Part shown: positions 1-8,048 of the stretch, one piece after another | Numbering within the stretch: position 1 is the stretch's first letter | Layout: each line of letters opens with the position of its first letter | NCBI RefSeq assembly: GCF_019977335.1 | Contig: NZ_AP024653.1 | Coordinates: 620,001 to 684,000, forward strand | Direction: 5' to 3' | DNA length: 64,000 nucleotides | Source: Arthrobacter sp. NicSoilB4 | GTDB taxonomy: Bacteria > Actinomycetota > Actinomycetes > Actinomycetales > Micrococcaceae | Notes under the pieces: generated by a model | Databases searched by the model: none | Told to the model about the DNA's origin: nothing | Seen by the model: only the letters and a program-made list of their open reading frames with translations | Program-made: the position numbers and the translations under genes

Positions 1-1545
1 CTGGCCAAGGCGCAGTTCCCGCCGGGCCGCCAGCATGCGGCGGTACAGGTTGAGATGCGACGACGGCGAGGCGGCCTGTACGTCACGCGCAAGCCCTGTG
101 AAGCTCACCGGCTGCGGAAGCCAGGGAGCGGCGCCGGAACCGAATCCGGCGTTGGGCTCGCCGGCGCTCCACGGCAGCGGAACGCGGCACCCGTCGCGGC
201 CCAGCCGTTCGCCGCCGGTGCGGGCGAAGGTGGGGTCCTGCCGCTGGCCGTCCGGAATGTCGATTCCGTCGGGCAGACCAAGTTCCTCGCCCTGGTAGAG
301 GTAGGCGCCGCCGGGCAGTCCAAGCATGAACATTGAGGCAGCCGCGGCCCGGGAACGGCCGAGGGCCTCGTCCGGCTGCGGATCGAAGCTGCCGATCCCA
401 TCGCCGTCGCGCGGTGCGTGGCCGTTGTAGCCGAAGCGGGTGGCGTGCCGGACGACGTCGTGGTTGGAGAGCACCCAGGTGCTGGGGGCGCCGACGGCGT
501 CCAGCGCCGTCAGGGACTCGGTGATGACGCCGCGCATGCGGTGGACGTCCAGTCCGGCGTGCAGGTACGGGAAGTTGAAGGCCTGGTGCATTTCGTCCGG
601 CCGGACCCAGTCGGCCAGGCGGGGGAGCGGGTCCACGTTCGCCTCGGCGCAGAGGATGCGGTCCGGGCCGAATTCGGCGAGGATCCGCCGCCACCTGCGG
701 TAGATGTCGTGCAGGGCGGGCTGGCCGAACATCGGTGCGTCGTGGCCGGGGAAACCGTCGCTGCTGTTCCCGTCGGCGCGGCCGCCCCACTCGGGCAGGC
801 CGGGGGCCTTGACGAGCGCATGGGCGACGTCCACACGGAAGCCGGACACTCCGCGTTCCAGCCAGAACCGCAGGACGCGTTCGAATTCCTCGTGCACGGC
901 ATCGTTGTCCCAGTTGAAGTCGGGCTGGGACGTGTCGAACAGGTGCAGGTACCACTGGCCGGGCGTGCCGTCCGGCTCGGTGATCCGGGTCCAGGCCGGG
1001 CCGCCGAAGTGGGATTCCCAGTTGTTCGGGGGTTCTTCACCGAACGTTCCGCGGCCGTCGCGGAAGATGAACATGTCCCGTTCCGGGCTGCCTGCGGGCG
1101 CGGCCAGTGCGGCCTGGAAGGCGACGTGCTGGTCCGAGCAGTGGTTGGGTACGAGGTCCACAATCATCCGCAGGCCCAGGCGCGTGGCTTCAGCCATCAT
1201 GGCGTCGAAGTCCGCCAATGTGCCGAACAGCGGGTCGACGTCGCAGTAGTCACTGACGTCATAGCCGGCGTCGCGCTGGGGCGAACGATAAAACGGAGAG
1301 AGCCAGACCGCGTCGATCTCCAGTTCGGCCAGCTTCGGAAGTTCAGCGGTAATCCCCGCGAGGTCGCCGATGCCGTCCCCGTTCAGGTCACGGAACGAGC
1401 GTGGGTACACCTGGTAGATGACGGCGGAACGCCACCACCCGGGGAGGTGGTCTGCGGCGTGCACCGGCGTCAACGGACCGGTCAAAGGACCGGCCAGGGC
1501 CGCGGCGGTTTCGGCGGGGGCGATGAGTGTGGAATCAACGGACAT
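1..1545 (-). CDS. GH13 alpha-glucosidase (3' end cut by window edge)
   Basis: Hydrolyses alpha-glucosidic bonds in maltose and short maltodextrins, probably in the cytoplasm. About 515 residues are visible, reading leftwards from an ATG at 1545; family members usually have 550-600, so only part of the C-terminal beta domain is missing. The GH13 regions appear in order: DLVPNH (about 130-135), GFRVDVAHA with the nucleophile Asp about 239, ILCAEAN with the acid/base Glu about 301, and VLSNHD with Asp about 363. The N-terminal DLNGDGIGDL motif is the calcium-site and oligo-1,6-glucosidase/alpha-glucosidase signature. It diverges from the maltose-type transporter operon, and a LacI-type operator-like site lies about 30 bp upstream of the start, so maltodextrin-responsive control is likely. 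Exact bond preference (alpha-1,4 or alpha-1,6) cannot be read from the sequence. Confidence 0.9.
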   Translation of the reverse strand, partial: MSVDSTLIAPAETAAALAGPLTGPLTPVHAADHLPGWWRSAVIYQVYPRSFRDLNGDGIGDLAGITAELPKLAELEIDAVWLSPFYRSPQRDAGYDVSDYCDVDPLFGTLADFDAMMAEATRLGLRMIVDLVPNHCSDQHVAFQAALAAPAGSPERDMFIFRDGRGTFGEEPPNNWESHFGGPAWTRITEPDGTPGQWYLHLFDTSQPDFNWDNDAVHEEFERVLRFWLERGVSGFRVDVAHALVKAPGLPEWGGRADGNSSDGFPGHDAPMFGQPALHDIYRRWRRILAEFGPDRILCAEANVDPLPRLADWVRPDEMHQAFNFPYLHAGLDVHRMRGVITESLTALDAVGAPSTWVLSNHDVVRHATRFGYNGHAPRDGDGIGSFDPQPDEALGRSRAAAASMFMLGLPGGAYLYQGEELGLPDGIDIPDGQRQDPTFARTGGERLGRDGCRVPLPWSAGEPNAGFGSGAAPWLPQPVSFTGLARDVQAASPSSHLNLYRRMLAARRELRLGQ

Positions 1546-1576
1546 GCCGGTAATCGTAAGGCCGAATCAGCCAAAA

Positions 1577-1590
1577 TGAAAACGCTTCCA
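1577..1590. promoter_or_regulatory. LacI-family operator-like site (alpha-glucosidase side)
   Basis: TGAAAACGCTTCCA resembles the LacI/CcpA-family consensus TGNAANCGNTTNCA and lies just upstream of the alpha-glucosidase start. No lacI-type gene is in the window, so the regulator must be encoded elsewhere. Confidence 0.5.
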
Positions 1591-1733
1591 GCGGCGGCCG
1601 CGGCGAAGCCGGATTCCGCCGGCAAATGGAGGTTCCTCGGGCTCCAGCCCCGCCATCTCGCTGAAGTGCGCCGATGCTGGAACGCGCCGGGTCCTCGAGG
1701 CGGATTCGACCCCGTCCAATACTCGCCGGTAGT

Positions 1734-1751
1734 GTGACTTTCCAAAGTCAC
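1734..1751. promoter_or_regulatory. 8-bp-arm palindrome upstream of malE
   Basis: GTGACTTT-CC-AAAGTCAC has perfect 8-bp arms around a 2-bp centre. It sits 15 bp before the LacI-type site. It could be a second operator or a hairpin near the transcript start. Function unknown. Confidence 0.4.
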
Positions 1752-1766
1752 GCTGAGCATGTAACT

Positions 1767-1780
1767 TGGAAGCGCTTGCA
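1767..1780. promoter_or_regulatory. LacI-family operator (malE side)
   Basis: TGGAAGCGCTTGCA is a near-perfect palindrome around CG with the AAGCGCTT core typical of LacI-family sugar repressors. It lies about 105 bp upstream of the binding-protein ATG, at a position where it could block the promoter. Confidence 0.65.
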
Positions 1781-1885
1781 GCTGTGAGCCACATCACCGA
1801 CGATGCCACCAGGCCTCCGGAGTCTTCGCCAGAAGCTTCGGACGGAGCCTTCAGCGTGGATGCAGGATTCATGAAAGGGACACCA

Positions 1886-3184
1886 ATGAAGGTGCAGAAC
1901 ACCCTCACAACCGGGACCAGCCGCCGTGTATTCACGGCCGGCGCGATCTCCGTAGTTGCCGCGCTGGCACTGAGCGCCTGCGGCGGCGCAGCGGCCACCG
2001 CCCCGGCCACGGCCACCGCCAAACCGGACCTCAAGGCCTCCGGGGCCAGCACCATCACAATGTGGGTCGATGCCGAGCGCTCGCCCGCGCTGAAGGACAT
2101 CACCGCCAAGTTCCAGGCTGACACGGGCATCGAAGTGAAGCTCGTGGTCAAGGACTTCGCAGCAGTCCGCGACGACTTCATCACCCAGGTCCCCACCGGC
2201 AAGGGCCCGGACCTGATCGTCGGCCCGCACGACTGGGTCGGAAAATTCGTCCAGAACGGCGTCATCGCCCCGGTTGAGCTGGGCGACAAGACCTCCGGCT
2301 TCCAGGACTCCTCGATCAAGGCCATGACCTTCAACGGTTCCGTCTACGGGGTTCCGTACGCGATCGAGAACATCGCGCTGCTGCGCAACACTGACATCGT
2401 TCCCGCCGCCGCGAAGACCTTCGACGAGGTTGTCGCCAACGGCAAGAAGGCCGTCGCCGACGGCAAGGCGACGTTCCCGTTCCTGGTCGGCATGGATCCC
2501 AAGCAGGGCGATCCGTACCACCTGTACCCGCTGCAGGCCTCCATGGGCTCGCAGGTCTTCGGCAAGGCTGCCGACGGCGGCTACGATCCCAAGCAGCTCC
2601 TGATCGGCGACGCCGCCGGCGTCGAGTTCGCCAAGAAGCTGGCCGCCTGGGGCGACGCCGGCGAGAAGATCATCAACTCCAACATCACCGGCGACATCGC
2701 CAAGGAGAAGTTCCTTGCCGGCGAGTCCCCGTACTTCCTGACGGGCCCGTGGAACGTGCCGGACGTGCAGAAGAAGGGCATCAAGTTCGCCGTGGACGCG
2801 CTGCCGACTACAGGTGACAAGCCGGCCCAGCCGTTCATCGGCGTCAACGGCTTCTTCATCAGCGCCAAGAGCGCCAACGCCCTGGCCACCAACGAGTTCG
2901 TGACCAACTACCTCACCTCCGAGGCCGCCCAGGATTCCATGTACAAGGCCGGAGGCCGTCCGCCGGCACTGAAGTCATCCTTCGAGAAGGCCGCCAGCGA
3001 TCCCGTCGTGGCAGCGTTCGGCAAGATCGGCGCCACCGGCGTCCCGATGCCGGCCATCCCGGAAATGAGCGCCGTCTGGGCTGACTGGGGAGCAACCGAG
3101 CTTGCCCTGATCAAGGGCCAGGGCGACCCCGCCGCCGACTGGGCCAAGATGGCCGCCAGCATCAAGGCCAAAATCGCGGGTTAG
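1886..3184 (+). CDS. malE: Maltose/maltodextrin-type ABC transporter substrate-binding lipoprotein
   Basis: Extracellular solute-binding lipoprotein that would deliver maltose or maltodextrins to the permease encoded next door. 432 residues from ATG 1886, chosen because GAAAGGGA lies just upstream and the signal peptide then starts correctly. Residues 1-35 form a lipoprotein signal with lipobox LSAC; the Cys is the lipid-modified residue. The mature part has the family-1 solute-binding fold (ITMWVDAERSPALKDI..., DLIVGPHDWVG, ...YGVPYAIEN, GINGFF-like segment). It is followed by malF and malG-type permeases. No ATPase gene follows; an MsiK/UgpC-type ATPase at 11075-12157 may serve. The ligand is inferred from the flanking glucosidases. 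Confidence 0.88.
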   Translation: MKVQNTLTTGTSRRVFTAGAISVVAALALSACGGAAATAPATATAKPDLKASGASTITMWVDAERSPALKDITAKFQADTGIEVKLVVKDFAAVRDDFITQVPTGKGPDLIVGPHDWVGKFVQNGVIAPVELGDKTSGFQDSSIKAMTFNGSVYGVPYAIENIALLRNTDIVPAAAKTFDEVVANGKKAVADGKATFPFLVGMDPKQGDPYHLYPLQASMGSQVFGKAADGGYDPKQLLIGDAAGVEFAKKLAAWGDAGEKIINSNITGDIAKEKFLAGESPYFLTGPWNVPDVQKKGIKFAVDALPTTGDKPAQPFIGVNGFFISAKSANALATNEFVTNYLTSEAAQDSMYKAGGRPPALKSSFEKAASDPVVAAFGKIGATGVPMPAIPEMSAVWADWGATELALIKGQGDPAADWAKMAASIKAKIAG

Positions 3185-3319
3185 TTCCCGCGCCGGTTCC
3201 TGACTCTCCGGTACTCCGAGGGATCGTCACGGACCGGCAAGTACCGGGCCGGGCGGCAGTGATGCCGCCCGGCCCGTTCCTGCACCACCACCAGCTGCCC
3301 CCAAGGACTGTAGACAGCC

Positions 3320-4978
3320 ATGACAGACACCGAACTCCGCCAGGCCGGCACCCCGGCCGCCGCAAAGGGCACGGCAACAGCCCCGGACGGCGCCGCCGGT
3401 CGGCCCGGCCGCCCGGGCAAGAAGCGCCGCCGCTTCGGCCCTGACACAACCAAGGGGACGGTCGCCAAGATCGTCCTGCTGGGCCTCGTCGACGCGCTGG
3501 CCGTCTACGTCCTGATGATGCTTTTCCTCAGCGAGTCGTGGGGCGCGCTGGCGGTATCGTCCGCCGTCGTCCTGGCGATCAACTGGATCTACCTGCGCAA
3601 GGGTGGACTCCCTGCCAAGTACCTCGCCCCCGGAGTCCTGTTCCTGCTGGTCTTCCAGGTGTTCGTGGTCATGTTCAGCGGCTACATCGCTTTCACGAAC
3701 TACGGCGACGGGCACAACAGCACGAAGGATGATGCGATCGCCGCCATCCAGCTGACCGCGCAAAAACGCGTCCCCGATTCCCCGGCCTACAAAGCCGCTG
3801 TCCTGGCGAAGGACAATTCCTTCTACCTCCTGTTCACCGATCCGGACGGCAAAGTCTCGCTCGGCAATACGGAAACCCCCCTCGAGGAAATATCCGACGC
3901 CGGCACGGACTCCACCGGCAAGGCCAATGCCGTGGACGGCTACCGGACCCTGAACTTCCAGGAGATCGTCGCCAACCAGCAGAGCATCCTCGGCATCACC
4001 GTTCCGGTCTCCGAGGACCCCGCCGACGGGACGCTGCGCACGGCAGACGGCAGCAACGCCTACCAGTTCAAACCGGCCCTGACCTACGACGCCGCCGCGG
4101 ACACCTTCACGGACACCGAAAGCGGGACCGTGTACCGGGACAACGGCAAGGGCGCCTTCGCTGCCGGCAACGGCGAGACGCTCACCACCGGCTGGAAGAT
4201 CGACGTCGGCATGGAGAACTTCGCCCGCGCCTTCACCGATCCCAGCCTGCGCGGACCGCTGCTCGGCGTCATCCTCTGGACCTTCACCTTCGCCATCGCC
4301 TCGGTGGCGCTGACCTTCGCGATGGGCCTCTTCCTGGCCATGACGTTCAACCGGGAGGACCTGCGGGGCAAGAAGGTTTACCGGATCCTGATGATCCTTC
4401 CCTACGCCTTCCCGGCGTTCCTCTCCGGGCTGGTCTGGTCCGGCATCCTCAACCCGCAGTTCGGCTGGCTCAACCAGACGCTGCTGGGAGGCGCCACGAT
4501 CGGCTGGCTCACGGACCCGTTCCTGGCCAAGATCAGTGTGCTGGTGGTCAACCTCTGGCTGGGCTTCCCGTACATGTTCCTCGTCTGCACCGGCGCCCTG
4601 CAGTCGCTGCCCACGGAGCTGGACGAGGCCGCCCGGATGGACGGCGCCGGCCCCTGGCGGGTGTTCCGGTCCATCAAGCTCCCGCTGCTGCTGGTCTCCA
4701 TCGCGCCGCTGCTGATCTCCTCCTTCGCCTTCAACTTCAACAACTTCAACGTGATCTTTATGCTCACCGGCGGCGGCCCGCGCTTCGCGGACACCGACCG
4801 CGACATCGGAGCCACGGACATCCTGATCACCCTCGTCTACAAGGTGGCCTTCGGGCAGGGGACGGGACGCGACTACGGCCTCGCCAGCGCCCTTGCCATC
4901 ATCATCTTCATCATTGTGGCCACCGTTTCGGCCATCAGCTTCAAGCAGACCAAGGCACTCGAGGACGTGAACTCATGA
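3320..4978 (+). CDS. malF: Maltose-type ABC transporter permease MalF
   Basis: Inner permease subunit of the sugar importer. 552 residues, unusually long for a sugar permease because a large extracytoplasmic insertion (about residues 120-290) separates the first three membrane helices from the rest. This is the P2-loop feature of MalF, which contacts the binding protein. The N-terminal 40 residues are basic, Pro/Ala-rich and cytoplasmic. The cytoplasmic EAA loop that docks the ATPase reads DEAARMDGAGPWRVF near residue 435. The ATG at 3320 lacks a close Shine-Dalgarno (AAGGA is 13 nt away), so translation may partly depend on malE. The stop overlaps malG by ATGA. Confidence 0.9.
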   Translation: MTDTELRQAGTPAAAKGTATAPDGAAGRPGRPGKKRRRFGPDTTKGTVAKIVLLGLVDALAVYVLMMLFLSESWGALAVSSAVVLAINWIYLRKGGLPAKYLAPGVLFLLVFQVFVVMFSGYIAFTNYGDGHNSTKDDAIAAIQLTAQKRVPDSPAYKAAVLAKDNSFYLLFTDPDGKVSLGNTETPLEEISDAGTDSTGKANAVDGYRTLNFQEIVANQQSILGITVPVSEDPADGTLRTADGSNAYQFKPALTYDAAADTFTDTESGTVYRDNGKGAFAAGNGETLTTGWKIDVGMENFARAFTDPSLRGPLLGVILWTFTFAIASVALTFAMGLFLAMTFNREDLRGKKVYRILMILPYAFPAFLSGLVWSGILNPQFGWLNQTLLGGATIGWLTDPFLAKISVLVVNLWLGFPYMFLVCTGALQSLPTELDEAARMDGAGPWRVFRSIKLPLLLVSIAPLLISSFAFNFNNFNVIFMLTGGGPRFADTDRDIGATDILITLVYKVAFGQGTGRDYGLASALAIIIFIIVATVSAISFKQTKALEDVNS

Positions 4979-5937
4979 ACGGGTCACCAGGCACCGTCAG
5001 TACAACGCAGGAACCGGCCGACGTCGATCACACAGCCCACCGCACAACGGTCGAAGACCTGAAGGCGCTTCACCGCCGTCGCCCCTTCGGCGTCTGGTTC
5101 AAGGACAAGGGCTGGCGCCACCTCGTAGGCATAGCCGTGACGATCTTCGCGATCTTCCCGCTGCTCTACGTCCTCTCCGCCGCGTTCAACTCCACCGGCA
5201 CGTTGGTGGGCTCCAACGCGCTGTTCAGCCGCATCGACTTCGGGAACTTCGTCGAACTGTTCAATAACCCCTCGCGGCCCTATGCCCGCTGGTTCGTGAA
5301 CACCATGGTGGTGGGCGTCGTGACGTCCGCGGCCACCGTGTTCCTCGGCGCAATGGCGGCGTATGCGTTCTCCCGGATGCGCTTCAAGGGCCGCCGGATC
5401 GGCCTGCTCAGCCTGCTCCTGCTGCAGATGTTCCCGCAGCTGCTCGCCGTCGTCGCGATCTTCCTGCTGCTCAGCGGCATCTCCGAGGTCATCCCGGCGC
5501 TCGGCCTCGGCAGCCAGCTGGGCCTCATCATGGTCTACCTCGGCGGCGCCCTGGGCGTGAACACCTACCTGATGTACGGCTTCTTCAACACCGTCCCGCA
5601 GTCCCTCGACGAGGCGGCCAAGATCGACGGCGCCAGCCATACGCAGATCTTCTTCGGCATCATCATGCGCCTGGTCACACCGATCCTGGCCGTGGTGGGC
5701 CTGCTGTCCTTCATCGGCATTTCCGGTGAATTCGTGATCGCCAGCGTGGTGCTCACGGACCCGGACAGCCAGACCCTCGCCGTCGGCCTGTATTCCTTCG
5801 TGGCCCAGCAGCGGTCCGAAAACTGGGGCGTCTTCGCCGCCGGCGCCGTGCTCGCCGCCGTGCCCGTAATGGCCCTGTTCCTCTTCCTGCAGCGCTACAT
5901 CGTTAGCGGGCTCACCCAGGGCTCGGTGAAGGGCTAG
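4975..5937 (+). CDS. malG: Maltose-type ABC transporter permease MalG
   Basis: Second permease subunit of the importer, 320 residues with six predicted membrane helices. The EAA loop reads LDEAAKIDGASHTQIF around residue 215. The N-terminal 45 residues are cytoplasmic and polar. The start ATG overlaps the malF stop (ATGA), so the two are translationally coupled, as expected for a 1:1 heterodimer. The GH13 gene follows after 2 bp. Confidence 0.9.
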   Translation: MNGSPGTVSTTQEPADVDHTAHRTTVEDLKALHRRRPFGVWFKDKGWRHLVGIAVTIFAIFPLLYVLSAAFNSTGTLVGSNALFSRIDFGNFVELFNNPSRPYARWFVNTMVVGVVTSAATVFLGAMAAYAFSRMRFKGRRIGLLSLLLLQMFPQLLAVVAIFLLLSGISEVIPALGLGSQLGLIMVYLGGALGVNTYLMYGFFNTVPQSLDEAAKIDGASHTQIFFGIIMRLVTPILAVVGLLSFIGISGEFVIASVVLTDPDSQTLAVGLYSFVAQQRSENWGVFAAGAVLAAVPVMALFLFLQRYIVSGLTQGSVKG

Positions 5938-5939
5938 GC

Positions 5940-8015
5940 ATGACCGGGCTGGGCACGACCGGGCCGGGCAGCAACGGGTTCGGTAGGGCCGGGACGGGCA
6001 CGTTGGGGCTGCTGCCGCACCACGACGGGTCCGGCCTGCACGCCCCGGAACAGGCGGCGCTCGGTGACGAGGCCATACTGCGGGTCCGCGTTCCCGCCGG
6101 CTGGGGACGCGCCGCACGGGTCTGGCTCCGTTCGATCCACGACGGCGAGCCGCGCTATGCGCCGTGCTCCAACCTCGGTGAGGCGGACGGCTGGGTGTGG
6201 TGGCAGGCGGCCATGACAGTCACCAACCCGGTGGCCCGGTACCGCTTCCTGCTGGAGGTCCCGGCCGGGCACACAGCTGCCGACGACGGCGGGTCGGGCG
6301 CGGCGGCAGGAGAGCTGCGCTACTGGAGCCTGAACGCCCAGGGCCTCTTCAGCCGGGACGTCTCCGACTACGCGGACTTCAGGCTGACCACGTTCCCGGC
6401 AGCGCCGCAGTGGCTCCGCCGGGGCACGATGTACCAGATCTTCCCGGACCGCTTCGCCCGCTCGGCCCGGGGCTCGGCGCACGCGGTCCCGGACTGGGCC
6501 GTGCCCTGCGACTGGGACAGCACCCAGGTGCAGGGCGCCTCCGCGCAGACGCCCGTGCAGTTCTACGGCGGCGACCTGCACGGCATCACGGAGCACCTGG
6601 ACCACATCCGGCAGCTCGGCGCGGACGTCATCTACCTGACGCCGTTCTTCCCGGCGCGCTCCAACCACCGCTACGACGCCTCGACTTTTGCGTCCGTGGA
6701 TCCGCTGCTCGGCGGTGACCTGGCCCTGGTGGAGCTCGTTGAGGCGGCGCACGCCCGCGGCCTGAAGGTGATGGGCGACCTTACCGCCAACCACTCCGGC
6801 GACGCCCACGAATGGTTCCGGCATGCCCTCGCCGAACCGGATTCCGAGGAGGCGGGCTACTACCACTTCAACGAGGACCGCACAGGGTACGAAGCCTGGT
6901 ACGGCGTCCCTTCGCTGCCGAAACTCAACTGGGCCTCGCCGGGCCTCAAGGAAAGATTCGTCCTGGCTGACGACTCACCCGTCGCCCGCTGGCTCAAGCC
7001 GCCCTTCAACCTGGATGGCTGGCGGATCGACGTCGGCAACATGACCGGACGGCTCGGCGCGACGGATCTGAACCAGGACGTGGCCCGGCTGATCGCCGAC
7101 CGGGTCCGCGCCATCAACCCGGAGGCGGCCCTGCTGGCCGAGGCCACCAACGACGCCGCCCCGGACTTTAGTGGCGAACACTGGCACGGCGCCATGACGT
7201 ACTCCAACTTCACCCGGCCGCTCTGGTCCTGGCTCGCCGGAGACGCCGCACACGTCAACTTCTTCGGCACGCCCCTGCCCGGCCCCAACCGGACACGCGC
7301 CGAGGACTTCCTGGCCACCCACCTGGACCTGTCGGCAGCCTTCAGCTGGGCCGTCCGGCAGCAGAACATGAACGCGCTGAACAGCCACGACACCGCCCGG
7401 GCGGCGACAGTCATGATCGACGGCGGCCAGCGGCTCGGGGCGGCGCTGATGTTTACGCTGCCCGGCGTCCCCGTCGTATTCGCAGGCGACGAATTCGGGC
7501 TCAAGGGACACAACGGGGAAGCCTCCCGGACGCCGATGCCCTGGAACGACCCGGACCGGATCCTCGACGACTTCCGCGAGGACTACGCCGCACTCGCCGC
7601 GCTGCGCCGGGACCAGCCCGCCCTGGCCGGCGGCGGAATCCGCTGGCTGCACGCGCACGGGGACGCGCTGGCGTTTGTGCGCGAAACGGCACGGAGTTCC
7701 GTGCTCGTCGTCGTGGCCAGGGCTGCCGCGGAGGTGAAGCTTCCGGCAGGGATACTCACCGACGCCCAGTTCGGCGCGCTCGACGGGGATCCGGTCTTCA
7801 GCACTGATCAGTTCAGCACGGCCCCCTTCAGCACAGCCTCCTTCAGCACAGCTCCCCCGGGGGACGTGCAGATCAGGGTGGGTGGCGCGGCCCCAGGCGC
7901 CCTGATCTGCACCCGCGGCCCCGCGGCCGGGGTGTGGGTGCTTCCCGGCACGCCGCTGCCTGGAGCCACGCCGCCCAGGGCAGCCCAATCTTGCGCACCC
8001 GAATCCGCGCCATAG
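5940..8015 (+). CDS. GH13 cyclomaltodextrinase/neopullulanase-like glycosidase
   Basis: Likely cytoplasmic enzyme that degrades imported maltodextrins, 691 residues. An N-terminal beta-domain (about 25-150) resembling CBM34-type modules precedes the catalytic barrel. GH13 regions: DLTANHS (about 280), GWRIDVGNM with nucleophile Asp about 364, LLAEATND with Glu about 400, and ALNSHDT with Asp about 484. No signal peptide is visible. The last 80 residues are not family-like and contain a short tandem repeat (FSTAP/FSTAS units) encoded by 15-bp repeats at 7797-7856. It is the last gene of the malEFG-type operon. Cyclomaltodextrinase, maltogenic amylase and neopullulanase cannot be separated by reading. 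Confidence 0.88.
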   Translation: MTGLGTTGPGSNGFGRAGTGTLGLLPHHDGSGLHAPEQAALGDEAILRVRVPAGWGRAARVWLRSIHDGEPRYAPCSNLGEADGWVWWQAAMTVTNPVARYRFLLEVPAGHTAADDGGSGAAAGELRYWSLNAQGLFSRDVSDYADFRLTTFPAAPQWLRRGTMYQIFPDRFARSARGSAHAVPDWAVPCDWDSTQVQGASAQTPVQFYGGDLHGITEHLDHIRQLGADVIYLTPFFPARSNHRYDASTFASVDPLLGGDLALVELVEAAHARGLKVMGDLTANHSGDAHEWFRHALAEPDSEEAGYYHFNEDRTGYEAWYGVPSLPKLNWASPGLKERFVLADDSPVARWLKPPFNLDGWRIDVGNMTGRLGATDLNQDVARLIADRVRAINPEAALLAEATNDAAPDFSGEHWHGAMTYSNFTRPLWSWLAGDAAHVNFFGTPLPGPNRTRAEDFLATHLDLSAAFSWAVRQQNMNALNSHDTARAATVMIDGGQRLGAALMFTLPGVPVVFAGDEFGLKGHNGEASRTPMPWNDPDRILDDFREDYAALAALRRDQPALAGGGIRWLHAHGDALAFVRETARSSVLVVVARAAAEVKLPAGILTDAQFGALDGDPVFSTDQFSTAPFSTASFSTAPPGDVQIRVGGAAPGALICTRGPAAGVWVLPGTPLPGATPPRAAQSCAPESAP
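7797..7856 (+). repeat. Four 15-bp tandem repeats inside the GH13 gene
   Basis: Four consecutive 15-bp units starting TTCAGCAC (7797, 7812, 7827, 7842) encode repeated FSTxx pentapeptides near the C-terminus. The unit length keeps frame. It looks like slippage-generated expansion in a linker or tail outside the catalytic domain. Confidence 0.85.
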
Positions 8016-8048
8016 ACTGAAGGCCGGATTCGACGAACTGGAGACTGT

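Larger units (their letters stand above)
1546..1885. promoter_or_regulatory. Divergent control region, alpha-glucosidase / malE
   Basis: This 340-bp gene-free stretch separates the divergent alpha-glucosidase and the binding-protein gene. It contains two LacI-type operator-like sequences and one further palindrome, listed separately. Both promoters must lie here, but I cannot place -35/-10 elements with confidence. Confidence 0.7.

Noticed and set aside
418-1737. 439-codon plus-strand frame over the alpha-glucosidase
   Set aside because: The minus strand has all four GH13 motifs in order; the plus-strand frame is compositional only.
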